Assembly (NCBI GenBank): GCA_036559125.1
Contig: DATBTT010000013.1
Coordinates: 1 to 11,439, forward strand
Reading direction: 5' to 3'
Source: JALYTZ01 sp036559125
GTDB lineage: Bacteria; Vulcanimicrobiota; Vulcanimicrobiia; Vulcanimicrobiales; Vulcanimicrobiaceae
Length of the DNA stretch: 11,439 nucleotides
Positions 11,314 through 11,439 of this stretch are shown piece by piece. Position numbers and translations under genes: made by a program. Position 1 is the stretch's first letter, and every line of letters starts with the position of its first letter. Below the pieces are notes generated by a model. It ran no database searches. It saw nothing but the letters and a program-made list of their open reading frames with translations, and was not told the origin of the DNA.

Positions 11314-11439
11314 CAACGACGGCTACAACACGATTCAAGGTGTCCGCGCATTTGACTCCAGTTTGCACGGCTGGACGACGCCAGACGCGTATTCCGGCGA
11401 CATCAGCGATCCCATGTCGCGCAAGTCGTACATGTGGAA
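11276..11439 (+). pseudogene. Rhs-repeat core fragment, no 5' end (continues past window)
   Basis: The + frame is open from 11276 to the window end. From 11309 it reads GINDGYNTIQGVRAFD, then WTTPDAYSGDISDPMS and KSYMW. This matches the end of the Rhs/YD-repeat core found before the variable tip, where such proteins typically continue with N.NNP..YSDPSGY. The frame has a stop at 11273-11275 and no ATG, GTG or TTG before the Met of DPMS. It cannot be a normal gene start, and everything upstream is the antisense of the AraC-type gene. It is therefore a 5'-truncated remnant or one side of a rearrangement or assembly join. Rhs proteins deliver C-terminal toxins between cells; whether a toxin tip and immunity gene follow cannot be seen. 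Confidence 0.7.

Overview
The window is ordinary bacterial chromosome of moderately high GC. The left third is the conserved transcription/translation block secE-nusG-rplK-rplA-rplJ-rplL. The rest holds envelope and secreted-protein genes: a CcdC-like membrane protein, M13 and M48 zinc peptidases, a two-domain copper-type lipoprotein, a small secreted protein of unknown family and a SIMPL-domain protein. It also holds a phytanoyl-CoA-dioxygenase-like gene and an AraC-type regulator. The organism cannot be fixed from the sequence. The mix of genes and the Rhs-type fragment at the right edge would suit a soil lineage such as Eremiobacterota/WPS-2 or a neighbouring phylum, but that is inference from memory.

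Left block, + strand (1-3890). The tail of secE is followed by nusG with an acidic N-terminal extension, then a VOC-fold gene starting 3 nt after the nusG stop, then rplK and rplA (TAATG overlap). A 459-bp gap follows. It holds a cluster of seven copies of a roughly 21-23-bp inverted-repeat element, four of them in exact 26-bp tandem. After the cluster come a promoter-like sequence, an L10-type leader RNA and a terminator-like hairpin directly before rplJ. rplJ and rplL follow, closed by a very good intrinsic terminator. rpoB does not follow rplL within the window.

Middle (3900-8412). A five-helix membrane protein of the CcdC/DUF1453 type converges with a complete M13 peptidase gene on the - strand. 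Upstream of that, also on the - strand, is a secreted M48-type peptidase, separated from it by a 12-bp perfect hairpin. The M48 gene is divergent from a phytanoyl-CoA-dioxygenase-like gene on the + strand.

Right (8537-11439). A lipoprotein with two complete type-1 copper sites ends in an intrinsic terminator, and a promoter-like -10 element for the next gene lies directly behind its T-run. That next gene encodes a small secreted protein of unknown function and may be leaderless. It overlaps tail to tail with a SIMPL gene, which lies 10 nt downstream of a short AraC-family gene. The AraC gene lacks most of its sensor domain. Exactly where its 5' end should be, the opposite strand begins to encode an Rhs core fragment with no start of its own. 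This is either a rearrangement scar or an assembly join, and it is the most unusual spot in the window.

I did not find a convincing new defence or mobile system here. The points most worth checking are the AraC/Rhs junction, the rplJL leader with its attenuator-like hairpin behind the repeat cluster, and the overlapping terminator/promoter before the small secreted gene.
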